Below, in pieces: positions 46,074 through 55,625 of a DNA stretch of 64,000 nucleotides (positions within the stretch are counted from its first letter, which is position 1; each line of letters opens with the position of its first letter). The notes under the pieces are model-generated. The model had not been told where the DNA came from, made no database searches, and saw only the letters and a list, made by a program, of their open reading frames with translations. Source of the DNA: Flavihumibacter petaseus NBRC 106054 (GTDB lineage: Bacteria; Bacteroidota; Bacteroidia; Chitinophagales; Chitinophagaceae); assembly GCF_000974785.1 (NCBI RefSeq), contig NZ_BBWV01000001.1, positions 1,984,001 through 2,048,000 of the forward strand. The letters are read 5' to 3'. Made by a program: the position numbers and the translations under genes.

Positions 46074-48058
46074 TTGCTTTTCGTGGTGTTTAGAAAGAAT
46101 GGCGTTGCCGGTAAGCCTGCTTTATTGGTGAGGTTTACCGGTGGGTTGTCTGACCAGGCATATCTTACATATCGTATATCGGATACATCGCCTTTATCCT
46201 GTTTCTCGAGTATGATTTCGTTACCGTTTATCCTGGCTATAGCCGGCCGGAATGATTTATCGCTTCCGGCAATCTCAAAGCATCGCGGGGGGAGACCATC
46301 AGCAGAGACCAGCCCTGTGTGCAGTTTTTCAAATAGAATTCGAATTTTTTTCCCCGCTACTATGACAGTTGAGGCTCTCGGTCCTGTGAAAACTGTATTT
46401 TTCCCATAGGTGATATTCAGCGCGGCCAGTGCGAGCCGCTCTCCCACAGTTGATTTGTTCAGCGGATGCAGATCATTTGAATCGCCGGCATCAATAGTAG
46501 TTATCATTGCAGTTCGCGGCAGGCTAAGAGCAGCTGCCTGTGCAGCCCTTAATTCTGCCCAGGCATTCGTTTCCGGAGCGGCGTAGGCATCCCGGTAGTT
46601 TGGCAGTTGTACATAGACAAAGGGCAACAGGGAATCATGCCATTGTTGTCGCCAGCTGGTGATCATTGCCGGAAAGAGATTCCGGTAGGTGTCTGCTTTT
46701 CCGACATTGGATTCTCCCTGGTACCACAGGAAACCGCGGACCGGCCAATTCCCCAGCGGTGCAATCAAGCCATTGTACAAAGCAGCGGGCTGATATTGCG
46801 GACGGACCGGATCAGGAATCAGTTCAGTCGCGGAAAACCGGAGCGCAATTTTGTACTTCCAGGCTCCTTCCAGCCTTATACTGTCTTTCCCGGCCAGCAG
46901 GTAATATGACTTTCCTGGTGCAAATCCACCTTTTAACTGGTGGTTAGTGATCCTGACGCAGATTGAGTTGGTGCCTGACTGCAGCAGTCCTGCGGGGATA
47001 GTATATCTCCGTGGCGGATATTGATACCCGGTACTTCCAACAAGTGTTCCATTCACCCACACTTCATCAGCATCTACAATGCGTCCCAGGTAAAGCTTAG
47101 CCGGCAGGTCAGCCTGTTCCTGGGGTAGCATCAGGTCTTTACGGAACCAGATGACACCATCCGTAGCGGGTATGCCCAGATCTTCCCAGAAACCGGGAAC
47201 CTGGATGGATGCCCATCCTGAATCAGCAATGGAAGGCATAAACCAGGGTTGGCTTCCCGAAAGGCCGCTGTCAGTAGCGCGGCGCTGTTGTTCCTGCAAT
47301 GCCGTCTTTTCCTGAATTGACCGGATTTGCTGGAATAGCGTTGAGGTATCCAGGTTGTCAGAAATCTGTTTTGCCGCATCGGGAAATGCGGTGAGCGATG
47401 TTGCCGGCATCCAGGCTTCGATCGGTGTACCGCCCACTGCCGTGATGATAACGCCGACGGGTATGTTCAGTTTTTTAAACAGAGTCCTGGAAAAAAAATA
47501 TGCCGTTGCAGATAATGAAGGGATGTTGGAACGATTGACCACCTTCCAGGAGGCGGCGGGAAGTTCAGGCATCGGACCAGTCAGGCCAGCCTGTATGGGC
47601 ACAGTGTAAAACCTGATCAAAGGCCATGAAGCACCTTCAAGCTCATCGGGATACATTTCGCGCACGCGATCCATGGGCAATACCATGTTGGATTGCCCGG
47701 CACAGATCCAGACTTCACCGATAAGGATATCGTGAAAAGTTAATGACGCCTGTCCGGAAGTTCCGGATGTTACGGTGAGCGTATAAGGACCTCCTGAGGC
47801 AGATGCCGGGAGCGTGAGGCTGAACTTTCCGTTTTCACCACTTTTTGTTTTATAGGAATTGCCGCGCCAGGTGATTCCGATGGATTCACCCGGGCGACCG
47901 CTGCCGCTGATGATGATCGGTTTGTCGCGCTGCAGCACCATGCTGTCCGCCCAGGGGGCATTCAGCCGGATTTGTCCGAAACAAGAAACGACAAACAGGA
48001 GCAGGACGGAAAATAGTAAACTATTTCGCGTGGATCGGTTGAATAGAGCCATCTGCAT
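46070..48058 (-). CDS. SGNH/sialate O-acetylesterase-type carbohydrate esterase
   Basis: This 662-residue exported protein has an N-terminal Ig-like domain, the SGNH nucleophile block ICAGQSNMVLPM (Ser about residue 123), an inserted beta-sandwich (about 265-390) and the family motifs GFLWYQGESNVGKADTYRNLFP and DSNDLHPLNKSTVGERLALAA, with the catalytic Asp/His. Relatives remove acetyl groups from sialic acid or, in xylan PULs, from acetylxylan. The neighbours favour acetylated glucuronoxylan. Its start overlaps the GH43 gene by 38 bases; a second ATG at 48052 is also possible. Confidence 0.88.
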   Translation of the reverse strand: MQMALFNRSTRNSLLFSVLLLFVVSCFGQIRLNAPWADSMVLQRDKPIIISGSGRPGESIGITWRGNSYKTKSGENGKFSLTLPASASGGPYTLTVTSGTSGQASLTFHDILIGEVWICAGQSNMVLPMDRVREMYPDELEGASWPLIRFYTVPIQAGLTGPMPELPAASWKVVNRSNIPSLSATAYFFSRTLFKKLNIPVGVIITAVGGTPIEAWMPATSLTAFPDAAKQISDNLDTSTLFQQIRSIQEKTALQEQQRRATDSGLSGSQPWFMPSIADSGWASIQVPGFWEDLGIPATDGVIWFRKDLMLPQEQADLPAKLYLGRIVDADEVWVNGTLVGSTGYQYPPRRYTIPAGLLQSGTNSICVRITNHQLKGGFAPGKSYYLLAGKDSIRLEGAWKYKIALRFSATELIPDPVRPQYQPAALYNGLIAPLGNWPVRGFLWYQGESNVGKADTYRNLFPAMITSWRQQWHDSLLPFVYVQLPNYRDAYAAPETNAWAELRAAQAAALSLPRTAMITTIDAGDSNDLHPLNKSTVGERLALAALNITYGKNTVFTGPRASTVIVAGKKIRILFEKLHTGLVSADGLPPRCFEIAGSDKSFRPAIARINGNEIILEKQDKGDVSDIRYVRYAWSDNPPVNLTNKAGLPATPFFLNTTKSK

Positions 48059-49109
48059 TATAGTATAAAGGCGCTACCTTAACGTTCCTCAGATGCGTTT
48101 TACCACTTTGCTGCACGTCATGGTAAAAGATATACCACTGATTGCCTACGGGCAATATGGAATGGTGGTTGGTCCATCCTTCCACAGGGTACAATATAAT
48201 TCCGCGATAGGTAAACGGACCGGTCGGACTGTTACTGGTTGCATAGCAGATATTGTGCGTATCGCCTGTGGAATAGCTGAAATAATATTTCCCCTGGTAT
48301 TTATGCATCCAGGCGGCTTCAAAGAAACGCTTGTCATTATTTTTCTCGAGGAAGGGTTTCCCCTTTTCGTCCACTAACTGCAGTTCTTTTACGGGTCCGT
48401 CAAATTGCTTCATGTTTTTGCTGAGTCTGGCAAAGCGGGGAAGTATGGCTGCTTCATCAGGTTTGCGGAGCGGCGCAGTGGAATCGTAGTGGTTGTTGTT
48501 CCAGCGTTGTAACTGTCCTCCCCAAATGCCCCCGAAATACATATAACTGGTGCCGTCTTCATCCGTAAACACACAGGGATCAATGCTGTAGCTGCCTGGA
48601 ATGGGCTGCTGTTCAGCTTTAAAGGGACCTTGTGGTTGCGTGCTGGTGGCGACACCGATACGGAACACGTCCTTTTTGTCTTTAACTGGAAAATAGAGAT
48701 AATAGGTACCATTGGCATAGGCGGCATCGGGCGCCCAAAGTTGACGGCCAGCCCAGGGAACATCGTTGATGGAAAGTGCAACGCCGTGATCAGTTACTTT
48801 TCCTCCGATACTATCCATAGACAGGATATGATAGTCCATCATGTTGAAGTGATCTCCATTGTCATTTTCTGGCGTTCCCGTGGCAGTATCATGCGAAGGA
48901 TAAACATACACCCGGCCATTGAATACATGGGCTGATGGATCGGCGGTAAAGATGTAAGAAACAAGCGGTGGATTTTGCGGTGGCTGTTTTGCGGTTTCCG
49001 TTACGGACGAATCCTGTGTCGGAGTTTCCTTGTTGTCAGAGGAAGAAGGTGAACCGCAGGCAAAGTAAAGGCATGCGAAGGCAGAAAGCAGGCTGAGATG
49101 GCGCATCAT
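48021..49109 (-). CDS. GH43 glycosidase (xylosidase/arabinofuranosidase-type) lipoprotein
   Basis: About 362 residues, starting at MMRHLSLL; the signal ends at a lipobox (LYFAC). The five-bladed GH43 propeller residues are visible: catalytic base in FTADPSAHVFNGRVYVYPSHD, transition-state aspartate in YSIDPCVFTDEDG and the acid glutamate in FFEAAWMHKYQG. WAPDAAYANGTYYLYFPV is also family-typical. Substrates would be arabinose or xylose residues on xylan. I chose this start over a longer frame because the latter runs into the GH115 stop. It is the second gene of the operon. Confidence 0.9.
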   Translation of the reverse strand: MMRHLSLLSAFACLYFACGSPSSSDNKETPTQDSSVTETAKQPPQNPPLVSYIFTADPSAHVFNGRVYVYPSHDTATGTPENDNGDHFNMMDYHILSMDSIGGKVTDHGVALSINDVPWAGRQLWAPDAAYANGTYYLYFPVKDKKDVFRIGVATSTQPQGPFKAEQQPIPGSYSIDPCVFTDEDGTSYMYFGGIWGGQLQRWNNNHYDSTAPLRKPDEAAILPRFARLSKNMKQFDGPVKELQLVDEKGKPFLEKNNDKRFFEAAWMHKYQGKYYFSYSTGDTHNICYATSNSPTGPFTYRGIILYPVEGWTNHHSILPVGNQWYIFYHDVQQSGKTHLRNVKVAPLYYNADGSIQPIHAK

Positions 49110-49128
49110 ATGTGTTAAGATTTGTTTT

Positions 49129-51654
49129 TTATTGAGGTGGCGAAGGCGGTGCACCCATAAGGCTCGGCGGAACTGTGCCGGGGTGGATGATCACCTTTTG
49201 CAGGAGGATGCCCGGATCGAGCGGACGGTATCGGAACGTGTGTTTCCCTTTTCGCATCTTACCGAGTGGAAATTCATTGCGGATAATGTTTTCGGCTACC
49301 CATCTCTCCCATTCCTGCTGCGGCACCGGATGTGGATTGAAGACCAGTTGCCGCTCAGGGCCGCCGTCAACTGAAACGGCATAACGGAGTCCGCCGCGGT
49401 CCGGGAAATCAAGCGTTGGCGAAAAATATAGTGTTGCTGTCAGGCTGTCAGCGGGTGCGGCCGTAAAATTATATTCCAGCCAGCAACTGTCATCAGCTGG
49501 TGAAATGGTAACGGGGAATGTTGTCATGGCTGCTCCCTCGCGGCCGATACCGTCTATTTTTTTCCAGTGAACGCGCTTGCCATTTTTCTGCAGGTTGAAC
49601 CGGGCTGCAAGAAAGCTGTATTGATCAGGAGCAGGCAAAGATGATGCAGTCATCACCGGTCTGCTGACAGGAATCCCGGTAGTATTGATGGAAACCTGCG
49701 GCATACTGTTGGCTTCAGGCTGTTGCCAGTAGGTGTATCCGATATGGGTCTGATCCATGAAGTGATCCCATTTGCCACCATTCAGCGCGTGATAACTGCG
49801 CGTAAGGAGTGAATCCTCGCGATAGTACCATCTGACACTGTCTGCCATCTGGTTTACCCGCTGATCGTTGGTGGCGGCGTATAGTTGGTTCAACGCAACC
49901 GCGTGGTACATCTCCTGGAGATTACACCTGGCCTCAATGGGGTGTAATACGAGTTGAAAGTAAGCGCTGGAGGTTTCTTTCGGCAACAGGAGTGCGATGG
50001 TTCTTGCCTGGCTACGGATATTGCGCCAGGCCTGCAGCACGCGTTCGGCCTCGCTGTAATGAAGGAGGCTATAAGTGCCTGCATGAAGTAGTTCCGGTTT
50101 GGGATGTGCAGATAGTATGCTATAGTGCCACAGCAGATCTCCAACATCCTTGCCATGTTCCCTGCCAAATATTGATGATGCCCATTGCTGCGCATGACCA
50201 CGCAGGTCATCGGCGTCAATTGCAGGTGGATCCCAGGCGTAATCCAGGAAGAACTGGATGGGATATTCCATTGGCTTCAGATCTCCGACATTTACAATCC
50301 AGATCTGCCTGGCCTGGTATTCCCACGCGAGATGCATCTGTTCCCACACCTTGGCGATATTGTTGGTGTTCAGCCATTTATAGTTCCTGGGGTCACCTAC
50401 GTAATCGAAATGATAATAAATGCCATAGCCGCCTTTTCGGGAAGCCGTTCCGGCTGGCGGAAGCCTGCGGATGTTTCCCCAGTTATCGTCACACAATAAG
50501 AGTGTGATATCATCGGGAACCCGCATGCCTTTATCGTAATAGGCCTGGACCTCCTTGTACAATGCCCAGAGTTGCGGGGTTTCTGACGCCTGTTTGCCGG
50601 TAGCTGCAGATATGATTTCCCGCTGGTCTGCAACAATTCTTTCCAGCAGAGCAATTGCTGTTCCCTGCGTCATCGGTTCATCACCGTCGCCACGCATGCC
50701 TACGGTTACGATTTTTTCATTGGTGGCGCGTTCCATGCCAGCTTTCCAGAACATTTTCAGACGAGCGGCATTGCTGTCATAATTCCACGCGCCTTTCCCG
50801 AAACGACGCCATTCATCATGTGCGCGCATCAGGGGCTCGTGGTGCGATGTTCCGATTACCATGGCAAATTTTTCCGCTGCGCGTATATTTTCGGGATCAT
50901 CTGCATAAAATGCATTGCCCCACATGGCTGGCCAGATATAGTTTCCTCTTAGCCGGAGAATAAGTTCAAATACCTTTTCATACAACCGGTGATTAAAGCC
51001 GCCGAAAGTTTTGCGCGTCCAGTTGGCCAGCGCAGGTGCTTCATCATTTAGAAAGATTCCCCTGTAGCGCACGCGCGGAGCATCCGCTTTAAACCATCTG
51101 CTGTTCAGGTATAGCTGGTCCTGCCGCTTGACGGGCACGTCCGCCCACCAGTACCAGGGAGAAACTCCGCATGCCTTAGATAGTTCGAAAATGCCATAAG
51201 CTGTTCCGCGGCGATCATTTCCGGTTATTACCAGTGCTTTTTCCAGGCCGGGAACAGGATGGTCCACCGTGCAAATGAGATATCCCTCCCATTTACCAGT
51301 GAGGCTGTCGAGCCTGAGTTTGCCTGTTCTGATCAGCATGGCTATCAGGGCCGATTTATCGGCAGAACCGATAATTACTGCAAAACGACCGGGGGGTGGC
51401 GAAGATAGGGAACGGGAAAGAACTGGCTCACGGCCACTGACATACCTGAGATCATTATTAAGAAGTTCAGTGGCGGTGGTGACGACTTCATGGTCGTTAC
51501 TGTCTGCCCAGATGGCTGCCGGCAGGGTTTTGTCAAAAAGCGGATAGTGGCCTTCAGCAGGCGAGGAAGCGACAAGATTACCTTGTGCAATAGCAGGCAC
51601 CCAAATCGAAAAAGTTAACAGGATAGTCAAAATGACCTTGGGCAATCGCTTCAT
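49129..51654 (-). CDS. GH115 alpha-glucuronidase
   Basis: An 841-residue exported enzyme (signal peptide MKRLPKVILTILLTFSIWVPAIAQ). GH115 blocks include YRGIFLNDEAPALANW (about residues 200-215), LRLRGNYIWPAMWGNAF, GTSHHEPLMRAHDEW, VGMRGDGDEPM, CDDNWGNIRRLP and WIVNVGDLKPMEYPI, in the right order, followed by C-terminal beta-domains. The family removes 4-O-methyl-glucuronic acid from internal and terminal xylose residues of xylan. It is first in the minus-strand operon with GH43, acetylesterase and CE15. The LacI-type operator 31 bases upstream (51685-51698) points to LacI control. Confidence 0.95.
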   Translation of the reverse strand: MKRLPKVILTILLTFSIWVPAIAQGNLVASSPAEGHYPLFDKTLPAAIWADSNDHEVVTTATELLNNDLRYVSGREPVLSRSLSSPPPGRFAVIIGSADKSALIAMLIRTGKLRLDSLTGKWEGYLICTVDHPVPGLEKALVITGNDRRGTAYGIFELSKACGVSPWYWWADVPVKRQDQLYLNSRWFKADAPRVRYRGIFLNDEAPALANWTRKTFGGFNHRLYEKVFELILRLRGNYIWPAMWGNAFYADDPENIRAAEKFAMVIGTSHHEPLMRAHDEWRRFGKGAWNYDSNAARLKMFWKAGMERATNEKIVTVGMRGDGDEPMTQGTAIALLERIVADQREIISAATGKQASETPQLWALYKEVQAYYDKGMRVPDDITLLLCDDNWGNIRRLPPAGTASRKGGYGIYYHFDYVGDPRNYKWLNTNNIAKVWEQMHLAWEYQARQIWIVNVGDLKPMEYPIQFFLDYAWDPPAIDADDLRGHAQQWASSIFGREHGKDVGDLLWHYSILSAHPKPELLHAGTYSLLHYSEAERVLQAWRNIRSQARTIALLLPKETSSAYFQLVLHPIEARCNLQEMYHAVALNQLYAATNDQRVNQMADSVRWYYREDSLLTRSYHALNGGKWDHFMDQTHIGYTYWQQPEANSMPQVSINTTGIPVSRPVMTASSLPAPDQYSFLAARFNLQKNGKRVHWKKIDGIGREGAAMTTFPVTISPADDSCWLEYNFTAAPADSLTATLYFSPTLDFPDRGGLRYAVSVDGGPERQLVFNPHPVPQQEWERWVAENIIRNEFPLGKMRKGKHTFRYRPLDPGILLQKVIIHPGTVPPSLMGAPPSPPQ

Positions 51655-51684
51655 GCTCCTGAATTTACGAAAGTAATCCAGATA

Positions 51685-51698
51685 TGCAACCGATTGCA
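51685..51698. promoter_or_regulatory. LacI operator between GH115 operon and divergent LacI gene
   Basis: TGCAACCGATTGCA is the exact reverse complement of the operator before SusC (29879-29892). It is 30 bases from the GH115 start and 43 from the LacI start, so one bound repressor could control both divergent units. Confidence 0.75.
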
Positions 51699-51741
51699 GA
51701 GATTTTGGCGGCAGAACTGCAAATTTCACCAACTTGCAGGA

Positions 51742-52791
51742 ATGAGCGGAGAAGTTACCATCTATGATATTGCGGAGAAGCTTGGTTTATCAGCTGCCAC
51801 GGTAAGCAGGGCGCTTAAAGACAATCCTGCCATCAACAGCAATACCAAAAAGAAGATCAGGGCTGCGGCAGAGGCTATGGGTTACCGGTCCAACAGGTTT
51901 GCCAGCAACCTGAGAAAACGAACCACTAATACCATCGGCGTAGTGGTTCCCCGGCTGAATAGTAATTTCATGTCGACCGCTATTTCCGCCATGGAAAAAA
52001 TGGCTTCTGATGCCGGGTATTCCCTTATTATTGTGCAGTCACTTGAATCTCCGGCAAAGGAGATTGCCAATATCAGGACGCTTTTCAATTCCCGCGTGGA
52101 TGGTTTGATGGCTGCGTTGTCATCCGAACAGGAAACTGATATTGATTTCAGGATCCTGACCGATCGGGGCATCCCGGTGGTCTTTTTTGATCAGGTTCCT
52201 TCAGGTTCTAGTCAACCCTGCATCATCATAGATAATGCGCAGGCTGCCCATGCGATCACGATGCATCTCATCGGGCAGGGCTGTAAAAGGATTGTTCATC
52301 TGACCGGTAATGTAAAACGATTTGTTTACCGTGAACGGCTAAGCGGCTATAAGATGGCATTGCTCGAAGCAGGTATTCCATTTGATGAGGAACTCGTGTT
52401 GCATAGCGACCTGACGGAACTATCGGCTCCGGATATTGCCAATCGTATACTGGAAATGGACGGGAGGCCGGATGCACTATTTGCAGCAAACGATATGAGT
52501 GCTGCAGCCTGTTTAACGGCTTTCCGGGAACGGGGACTATCAATTCCCGGTGATATTGCGGTTGCAGGCTTTAACAACGACCCCATATCGCGATTGATGC
52601 AGCCCAATATTACGACTATCAATTACCCCGCTTACCAGATAGGGGCAACGGCCGCCACCTACCTGTTAAATCACCTTACCGGAAAATCGAGCCTGCAGGC
52701 GACCAACAAGGTGATCCTGCATGCTGACTTGCTGGTCAGGGAATCGACAATGCGTCTTCCTCACAATGATCAGCTCAGGTCTGTTTTTTGA
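51742..52791 (+). CDS. LacI-family regulator divergent from the GH115 operon
   Basis: This 349-residue LacI/GalR protein starts at MSGEVTIYDI (a longer frame from 51694 would cross the operator). HTH: VTIYDIAEKLGLSAATVSRALKDN; hinge FASNLRKRTTNTIGVVVP; effector domain with VDGLMAALSSE, PVVFFDQVPSG, DALFAANDMSAAACLTAF and INYPAYQIGATAATYLLNHL. It is clearly more distant from the other two LacI proteins than they are from each other. It shares the operator region with GH115 and is the likely xylan-degradation repressor. Its stop overlaps the next convergent gene by 17 bases. Confidence 0.92.
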   Translation: MSGEVTIYDIAEKLGLSAATVSRALKDNPAINSNTKKKIRAAAEAMGYRSNRFASNLRKRTTNTIGVVVPRLNSNFMSTAISAMEKMASDAGYSLIIVQSLESPAKEIANIRTLFNSRVDGLMAALSSEQETDIDFRILTDRGIPVVFFDQVPSGSSQPCIIIDNAQAAHAITMHLIGQGCKRIVHLTGNVKRFVYRERLSGYKMALLEAGIPFDEELVLHSDLTELSAPDIANRILEMDGRPDALFAANDMSAAACLTAFRERGLSIPGDIAVAGFNNDPISRLMQPNITTINYPAYQIGATAATYLLNHLTGKSSLQATNKVILHADLLVRESTMRLPHNDQLRSVF

Positions 52792-53806
52792 GGGAAGAGC
52801 CTCTGATCACGAGCTCCGAGTTGATGATAATGGTATTTGTCATGTTGATGTCTGTGATACCCTGAAGATGGTGAATGATCTGTCTTGCTGCAACCTGCCC
52901 GATCTGGAAGCCCGGATAATCGATCGTACTTAGTTTTGGATTGGTGACTTTACCGATCATATCGTTATTAAAACCAATGATCGCAATGTCTTCAGGGATG
53001 CGCAACCCGGCTTCTTTTATCACTTGCATGACGACAGCAGCACACATATCGTTGGTGATAAAAACAGCATCAACAGCCGGACTGATGGCCAGTATGGCAT
53101 TGGCAGACCGTACCGCAGCTTCTTCCGACAGGCTGTCCACTACAAGGAGATTATCTTCATATGGAATATTGTTTTCCCTTAGTGCAGCGCTGTATCCCCT
53201 GAAGCGTTCGGAATATACATTTCGGCTAAGCGAGGAAGTTATATGGGCGATGCGGCGGCACCCCTGTTCAATGAGATGGGAGGTTGCGTTATATCCTGCC
53301 CTGTAGTTGTCGATAATTACTTTTGTTCCCTCACCCTGTTCAAATACACGGTCAAAAAATATGACAGGCAATCCTTTATCGAAAAATTTGCGGAAATGAT
53401 TAAGGTCTTTTGTATCAAATGACAGCGAAGCGATAAGGCCGTCTACTCTTTTGTGAAAAAGGTTTTCCGCGTTTGCGGCTTCTTTTGCGGCGTTTTCGGA
53501 GGAGTGGGTAATAATCAGATCATAATTGGTTTCTGCTGCGATGTTTTCAATACCTGACAGAACAGAAGTAATAAAACTACTGCGCAGTTCGTGAACCATA
53601 ATGCCCAGGGTGTTCGTCCGCTGGCGGCGGAGGTTGCTGGCAAAAGTATTTGCCCGGTATCCGAGATCATGAGCCGCAGCAAGAATCTTTTTACGGGTTG
53701 CACTGCCAATGGATGTGTGATTTTTCAGGGCCCGGCTGACAGTCGATGGGGAGACGCCCAGCTTATCGGCAATATCATAGATCGTAATGTCTTTTTCCAA
53801 TCCCAT
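52775..53806 (-). CDS. LacI-family regulator, paralog of the SusC-locus repressor
   Basis: The 343-residue product matches the regulator at 28725-29756 almost domain for domain (DITIYDIADKLGVSPSTVSRALKN, FASNLRRQRTNTLGIMVHEL, VDGLIASLSFDT, AVFITNDMCAAVVMQVI, IDYPGFQIGQVAARQI). I set the start at 53806 (MGLEKDI) by analogy with MARDKDI there. An operator-like GCAATCGGTTAC lies 12 bases upstream, the same sequence that precedes its paralog. It converges on the other LacI gene with a 17-base overlap. It probably belongs to the same regulon, with a related but different ligand. Confidence 0.92.
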   Translation of the reverse strand: MGLEKDITIYDIADKLGVSPSTVSRALKNHTSIGSATRKKILAAAHDLGYRANTFASNLRRQRTNTLGIMVHELRSSFITSVLSGIENIAAETNYDLIITHSSENAAKEAANAENLFHKRVDGLIASLSFDTKDLNHFRKFFDKGLPVIFFDRVFEQGEGTKVIIDNYRAGYNATSHLIEQGCRRIAHITSSLSRNVYSERFRGYSAALRENNIPYEDNLLVVDSLSEEAAVRSANAILAISPAVDAVFITNDMCAAVVMQVIKEAGLRIPEDIAIIGFNNDMIGKVTNPKLSTIDYPGFQIGQVAARQIIHHLQGITDINMTNTIIINSELVIRGSSLKKQT

Positions 53807-53818
53807 AGTCTGTGTTTC

Positions 53819-53830
53819 GCAATCGGTTAC
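53819..53830 (-). promoter_or_regulatory. LacI operator before the third LacI gene
   Basis: GCAATCGGTTAC on the plus strand is identical over 12 bases to the site before the first LacI gene (29761-29772) and shares the ATCGGTT core with the other operators. It ends 12 bases before the ATG at 53806. Confidence 0.65.
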
Positions 53831-53931
53831 TTTCATTAAAGTAATGGAAAATTCCGATAACTGGCCAGGCGATTATTTATGCCTTTAACAACTCTACACA
53901 CGCTTCCCTGCTTATTCAGGTTATGAATTGA

Positions 53932-55158
53932 TCAGAAATAGGTGGAGAAGCCAACCTGGAATGCTGCAAGATGCGAGGGCGGATTACCCAGCAGGTCATG
54001 CTGCCAGTTATACCGGTAATTGATCCGGAATACCGTTTGAGGGGTAGGCCGCCAGCTGATGGCCGGCACCAGGGAAAAGAGGTCGTCTGCTATATTACCT
54101 CCGGTTGACTTAAATGTTCCTTTATTCCAGTCAACGTATTCAACTCTCAAAGCTGCATTCAGAACGGCCTGCTCAAAACCGAACATCGGCCTTTTGACGA
54201 CCGGTTGTACGAAGTCCACAAAACCGCCCTGTTGCTTCCTTCCAAACTGTTCCGTATAGTTGTCCGGCATGTCAACGTTCACCCAGGCCCACTCGCCGGT
54301 TATCACTGTATTCAGTCGGGGAAGGGTTGAGTTGAAATCAACTGCAAAAACATTCAGCTTTCTTTTTTTGTCGAGTGTGATGCCTTCGTCACGGAATTTA
54401 TTATAGACGCCGCCCATATACGAAATGCCCAGTTCTCCTATCTTCCTGTTCTTGATGGCAACCTTGCCGGTAAAGAGCGGAATGCCGTTAAAGCTTTCTT
54501 CAAAGCGATCCCGGTTCATTTTGGTTGCCGGCAGAAAGGTCCGGTTTTCACTGTTGGAGATAATCTTGTCATCAAACCCATTGGTCAGGTAGAGTTCATA
54601 CCCGTACACCCAGTTTTTATTGTATTTTTTGCCATAAATGCCGAAGCCGACATTACTCCAGGTGGCAGGCAGCATTTGTGTTGCAGCAATCGGCCGGTCA
54701 ACAAATTCCCATTTGGGGCCGTCATGATTCTGATTGAAAGCGCCGATCGGATTCATTACAACGCCTCCGCGCAGGTTCAGCAATGGAACGATTTCCAGGT
54801 CAACTGATGCAAACTCAATATTGATCTCCTTGGTGCCATCTTCAAACTCTATCTCCGTAAGGAATTTGATCCGTTTCGAAATCGTGGAGGAAACAAAAAA
54901 CGTTAGCCGGCGCATCTGGAACTGGTGACCTTCTGACACACCATTCTCATTCAGGTATTGATAGTTCGCCTCGATATACCCCCCCAGCGCTACGGGGAGT
55001 TTTCCCAGCTGCATGAACGGCCGGCTGTACACCGCATCCATATTCATCCTGACTGAATCGGTTTTAGTCTGCGGATTACGCAGCAGTTCCGGATCAATCT
55101 GGGCTTTTGCCTTACTGGTGATCAGGAAGATAGTAGTTGCTATGAGAAAATTTTTCAT
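53932..55158 (-). CDS. Porin of the phosphate-selective OprO/OprP type
   Basis: A 408-residue outer-membrane barrel with signal peptide (MKNFLIATTIFLITSKAKAQ). Typical O/P-porin strands appear: GYIEANYQYLNENG, FQMRRLTFFVSSTISKRIKFLTEIEFEDG, IEFASVDLEIVPLLNLRGGVVMNPIGAFNQNHD and the final AAFQVGFSTYF. The family passes anions such as phosphate or pyrophosphate, but the ligand is uncertain in Bacteroidota. Its ATG overlaps the stop of the Rieske gene by four bases, so it is the last gene of an operon headed by the di-heme protein and probably under the metal-dependent operator at 56867. Confidence 0.85.
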   Translation of the reverse strand: MKNFLIATTIFLITSKAKAQIDPELLRNPQTKTDSVRMNMDAVYSRPFMQLGKLPVALGGYIEANYQYLNENGVSEGHQFQMRRLTFFVSSTISKRIKFLTEIEFEDGTKEINIEFASVDLEIVPLLNLRGGVVMNPIGAFNQNHDGPKWEFVDRPIAATQMLPATWSNVGFGIYGKKYNKNWVYGYELYLTNGFDDKIISNSENRTFLPATKMNRDRFEESFNGIPLFTGKVAIKNRKIGELGISYMGGVYNKFRDEGITLDKKRKLNVFAVDFNSTLPRLNTVITGEWAWVNVDMPDNYTEQFGRKQQGGFVDFVQPVVKRPMFGFEQAVLNAALRVEYVDWNKGTFKSTGGNIADDLFSLVPAISWRPTPQTVFRINYRYNWQHDLLGNPPSHLAAFQVGFSTYF

Positions 55159-55604
55159 CTTTTCCGGAGGTCAATGAAGAGTTGATTGCTGGATACGGAA
55201 ACGGGAAACGTCCTGAGATTGGTCTCTGCCGGGCCATTGGTAACGCGGCCGCGGTTGTCGTATTCACTGCCGTGAGCGGGACAATGCAAATAGTCTCCAG
55301 CTACCTGCACCTCAGCTCCCTGGTGGGCGCATTGCATCCACAGGGCACTGTAGTCGTTTTCGCTGAAGCGGTAGATGCAGACAGGAAATTTGAGTGCCTC
55401 ATTTCTGACGACGATATAGGCGCGCCATGCGGTTGTTTTCCCGTTCTGCACAATCCGGAAGGCATCTGTGTCCACCAGCAGTCCATTTTCTTCCAGCCTT
55501 CCTGAAACATTTGACATCGGCGCGCAGGAAGCGAGCATACTGCCGATACCCCCTGCAGCGAGGCACGCAGCGCATCCTCTGGATAAAAATTTTCTTCTGT
55601 TCAT
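55155..55604 (-). CDS. Rieske [2Fe-2S] protein, exported
   Basis: This 149-residue protein has a twin-arginine-like N-terminus (MNRRKFLSRGCAAC) with a possible lipobox (LASC). The Rieske cluster ligands are Cys92/His94 in QCAHQGAEV and Cys108/His111 in HCPAHGSEYD, with the expected spacing. An exported small Rieske protein would accept or pass electrons in the periplasm. It sits between the di-heme oxidoreductase (22 bases upstream) and the porin (overlapping), which suggests a joint redox role. No cytochrome b subunit is present, so this is not a bc1 complex. Confidence 0.9.
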   Translation of the reverse strand: MNRRKFLSRGCAACLAAGGIGSMLASCAPMSNVSGRLEENGLLVDTDAFRIVQNGKTTAWRAYIVVRNEALKFPVCIYRFSENDYSALWMQCAHQGAEVQVAGDYLHCPAHGSEYDNRGRVTNGPAETNLRTFPVSVSSNQLFIDLRKR

Positions 55605-55625
55605 GAATTGCGAAAAAGGTTTGAT

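Noticed and set aside
51694-51741. N-terminal extension of the LacI gene at 51742
   Set aside because: It would start within the operator palindrome; LacI proteins begin just before the TIYDIA helix, as MSGEVTIYDI does.
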